Positions 62,569-64,000 of a DNA stretch of 64,000 bases are shown one piece after another (the stretch's first letter is position 1; each line of letters opens with the position of its first letter). The notes under the pieces are model-generated. The model was not told where the DNA came from, made no database searches, and worked only from the letters and a program-made list of their open reading frames with translations. Both the position numbers and the translations under genes were made by a program. Source of the stretch: Phaeoceros laevis (Eukaryota > Anthocerotophyta > Anthocerotopsida > Notothyladales); NCBI GenBank assembly GCA_049999765.1, contig JBNGIQ010009169.1, forward strand, positions 1-64,000, given 5' to 3'.

Positions 62569-64000
62569 ATGAGGTCGGTCTCAGCATGGCGCACTCCAAG
62601 GCTCGCGGATGAAAGCCTACCAGCACCCTCTCCTGTGAGATCAAATGCACGCAAGCAGAAATTCTTGCCGCTGAGCCGGTTTGTGGCTCCGCCTCCAGTG
62701 CCCTCGCCGCGTGCTCCGCAGAAGGCGCTGCCTACTATTGAATCGCAGATTTCAGATGAGGAAGTTGTTCCCCTCTCTCAGGTAGCCTATGCTCCGCCTC
62801 CAGCGCCCTTGCCTCGTGCTCCGCAGAAGGCGCTGCAGCCTACAATTGCATCGCAGGTATCAGATGAGGAAGTTGTTCCCCTCACTCAGGTATCCTGTGC
62901 TCCGCCTCCAGCGCGCTCGCCTACAATTGCATCGCAGGTATCAGATGAGGAAGTTGTTCCCCTCACTCAGGTATCCTGTGATACCCGGTTTGAGGCTGGA
63001 TTTTCGCAAGCAAGGGATCAGTACGTTCTGGATGATCCCTTGGGATCGTTGCCTCTTACGGGCCTAGGTGTTCCGGTTCCAGACTTGAATGAGGAAGCGG
63101 AAGAAAATGAGGAAGCCACTGGCCGCATCTGCTCTGCCTCAGCTTCCCCTCCGCAATTGCAGCAGCCGGCTCTCACAGACTCGGGGAACTCGTCTAAACG
63201 GCAGAGGCAATCTAGGAAATCGCAGAAGAGTTTCACGGACCTTCTGAGCAGTGTCCCTCAGCCTGGTGCAAGCAACTCGGGACAACCGAAGGCGAAGAAG
63301 AAGTTGCGTGTGGCTGCTGTGGAAAAGTCTTGTGGCAATTCCCAGCTGTACCGCCGTTCTTCATCTGAACGAGCTCAAGCAAATGGAGTGTCACGGCAGT
63401 CACCTCCCCGCTTTTCAGACATGTTTGTGAAGCCCGCTGCCGCTAAGGTCGACAGCGCAAGCGCAATTGGCCGGCATCCAGCTTGCATTTTGCCTCCGGG
63501 CTCATGTGTCGCAGTGCAGTCGGGCAATGTAGCTAGGGGTGGAAGCTCGTCATCGAGTGTGGCTACTGCTCCGACATCTCAGGAATCGTGTCCGTCCTCC
63601 AATGTTCCTACTGCTGAGAGCTGCTTTTCTGGCGGGGCTGAGCAGCTCAATCTCCCCTCTGAGAGGGAAGCTAGAGTTCGGTTGCATACCGGAAATCCCA
63701 CAGGTCCCTCCAGTTTAGGTTGCCCGCAGAAAACGTCTTGCCGAACGTCTGGCTTTGCAGAGCAGGGTGTTTCATGTAGAAATCCGGGCACGGGGCAAGG
63801 TCAGCCAGAACGGTTTGCTGATAGGTTTCCCGGCGTTTCTGCCGCTGCTTCTCATCCAGAGAAGCAAACCTTCGTGCAGGGCTGCCGCAAGCAACTGGAG
63901 CCGGCAGCAGAAAAGGGATTCCATGGCTTTTTTCAGCCAGAGTCTTCTGTCTCCGAAGTGTGCAACCGTAAGTGGTTATCAGATTTTTTTCTTTGTGAGC
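62569..64000 (+). CDS. Unrecognised disordered protein, 5' part; runs off the window
   Basis: An uninterrupted frame from ATG 62569 (MRSVSAWRTPRLADESLPAP) to the window edge, with a strong donor CAACC|GTAAGT at 63967/63968, so exon 1 probably encodes 466 residues. It is Pro/Ser-rich and predicted disordered. Near residues 45-140 a unit with APPPAP, PRAPQKAL, PTIASQ and SDEEVVPLTQVS is present three times, the third shortened. Later parts have basic patches (KRQRQSRKSQKS, KAKKKLRV) that could be nuclear signals. I do not recognise the family. A decayed partial copy lies at 60365-60725. The remaining exons are outside the window. Confidence 0.7.
   Translation, partial: MRSVSAWRTPRLADESLPAPSPVRSNARKQKFLPLSRFVAPPPVPSPRAPQKALPTIESQISDEEVVPLSQVAYAPPPAPLPRAPQKALQPTIASQVSDEEVVPLTQVSCAPPPARSPTIASQVSDEEVVPLTQVSCDTRFEAGFSQARDQYVLDDPLGSLPLTGLGVPVPDLNEEAEENEEATGRICSASASPPQLQQPALTDSGNSSKRQRQSRKSQKSFTDLLSSVPQPGASNSGQPKAKKKLRVAAVEKSCGNSQLYRRSSSERAQANGVSRQSPPRFSDMFVKPAAAKVDSASAIGRHPACILPPGSCVAVQSGNVARGGSSSSSVATAPTSQESCPSSNVPTAESCFSGGAEQLNLPSEREARVRLHTGNPTGPSSLGCPQKTSCRTSGFAEQGVSCRNPGTGQGQPERFADRFPGVSAAASHPEKQTFVQGCRKQLEPAAEKGFHGFFQPESSVSEVCNRKWLSDFFLCE

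Overview
This is a nuclear window from a land plant. The evidence is a plastid ferredoxin with a transit peptide, a 377-residue plant-type actin with introns at the conserved plant positions, an ATXR5/6-type histone methyltransferase, a PLATZ factor, a receptor-like LRR protein, and two long PLS-type PPR proteins. The PPR style, the mostly short introns (about 60-500 bp) and about one gene per 4-5 kb suggest a seed-free plant with a fairly compact genome (bryophyte, lycophyte or fern). I cannot place it more closely. Many coding regions have several exons. I joined exons by hand using splice sites and reading phase.

Layout. 1-4.1 kb is repeat-rich and gapped: GACGT clusters, an inverted repeat, tandem duplications and three 100-N gaps. 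4.2-6.75 kb (-) is a nine-exon DUF1995 gene. 7.8-10.6 kb (+) is a PPR gene. 10.6-13.0 kb (-) is a secreted protein with two GH16 modules. 15.0-16.9 kb (+) is a glyoxal-oxidase-like gene whose cofactor residues are replaced. 18.5-21.2 kb holds a decayed LRR gene with a possible COR-like segment, plus hairpins and a dispersed repeat. 21.5 kb (+) is ferredoxin. 24.2-25.8 kb (+) is the PHD-PIP-SET gene, followed by a broken copy of its first exon and a tRNA-Val. 28.1-29.0 kb (-) is an intronless, divergent eIF4E-family ORF. 31.4-34.1 kb (-) is a second PPR gene. 36.4-37.8 kb (+) is actin. 38.4-40.9 kb (-) is a GH79 beta-glucuronidase. 41.3 kb (+) is SDHAF4. 42.8-43.7 kb (-) is a non-catalytic RNase III-fold protein. 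44.2-44.8 kb (-) is unknown. 46.0-47.0 kb (+) is an alpha/beta hydrolase. 47.3-48.0 kb (+) is unknown. 48.7-50.3 kb (+) is mitochondrial GrpE. 50.6-53.3 kb (-) is an LRR receptor-like protein. 54.0-55.5 kb (+) is a PHD plus telobox-Myb protein. 55.6-56.6 kb is a rearranged FtsH12-like relic. 58.1-59.0 kb (-) is PLATZ. 60.4-60.7 kb is a broken copy of the gene that runs off the right edge (62.6-64.0 kb).

The genes do not form a pathway or cluster; this is ordinary eukaryotic gene order. Many products would act in organelles (ferredoxin, DUF1995, GrpE, SDHAF4, both PPRs) or at the cell wall and surface (GH16, GH79, GLOX-like, receptor-like protein). Recurrent themes are proteins that keep a fold but have lost active-site residues (GLOX-like, GH16 module 1, RNase III-like, eIF4E-like), local DNA-level duplications that leave decayed gene copies, and three introns whose best solution is a GC-AG splice site.
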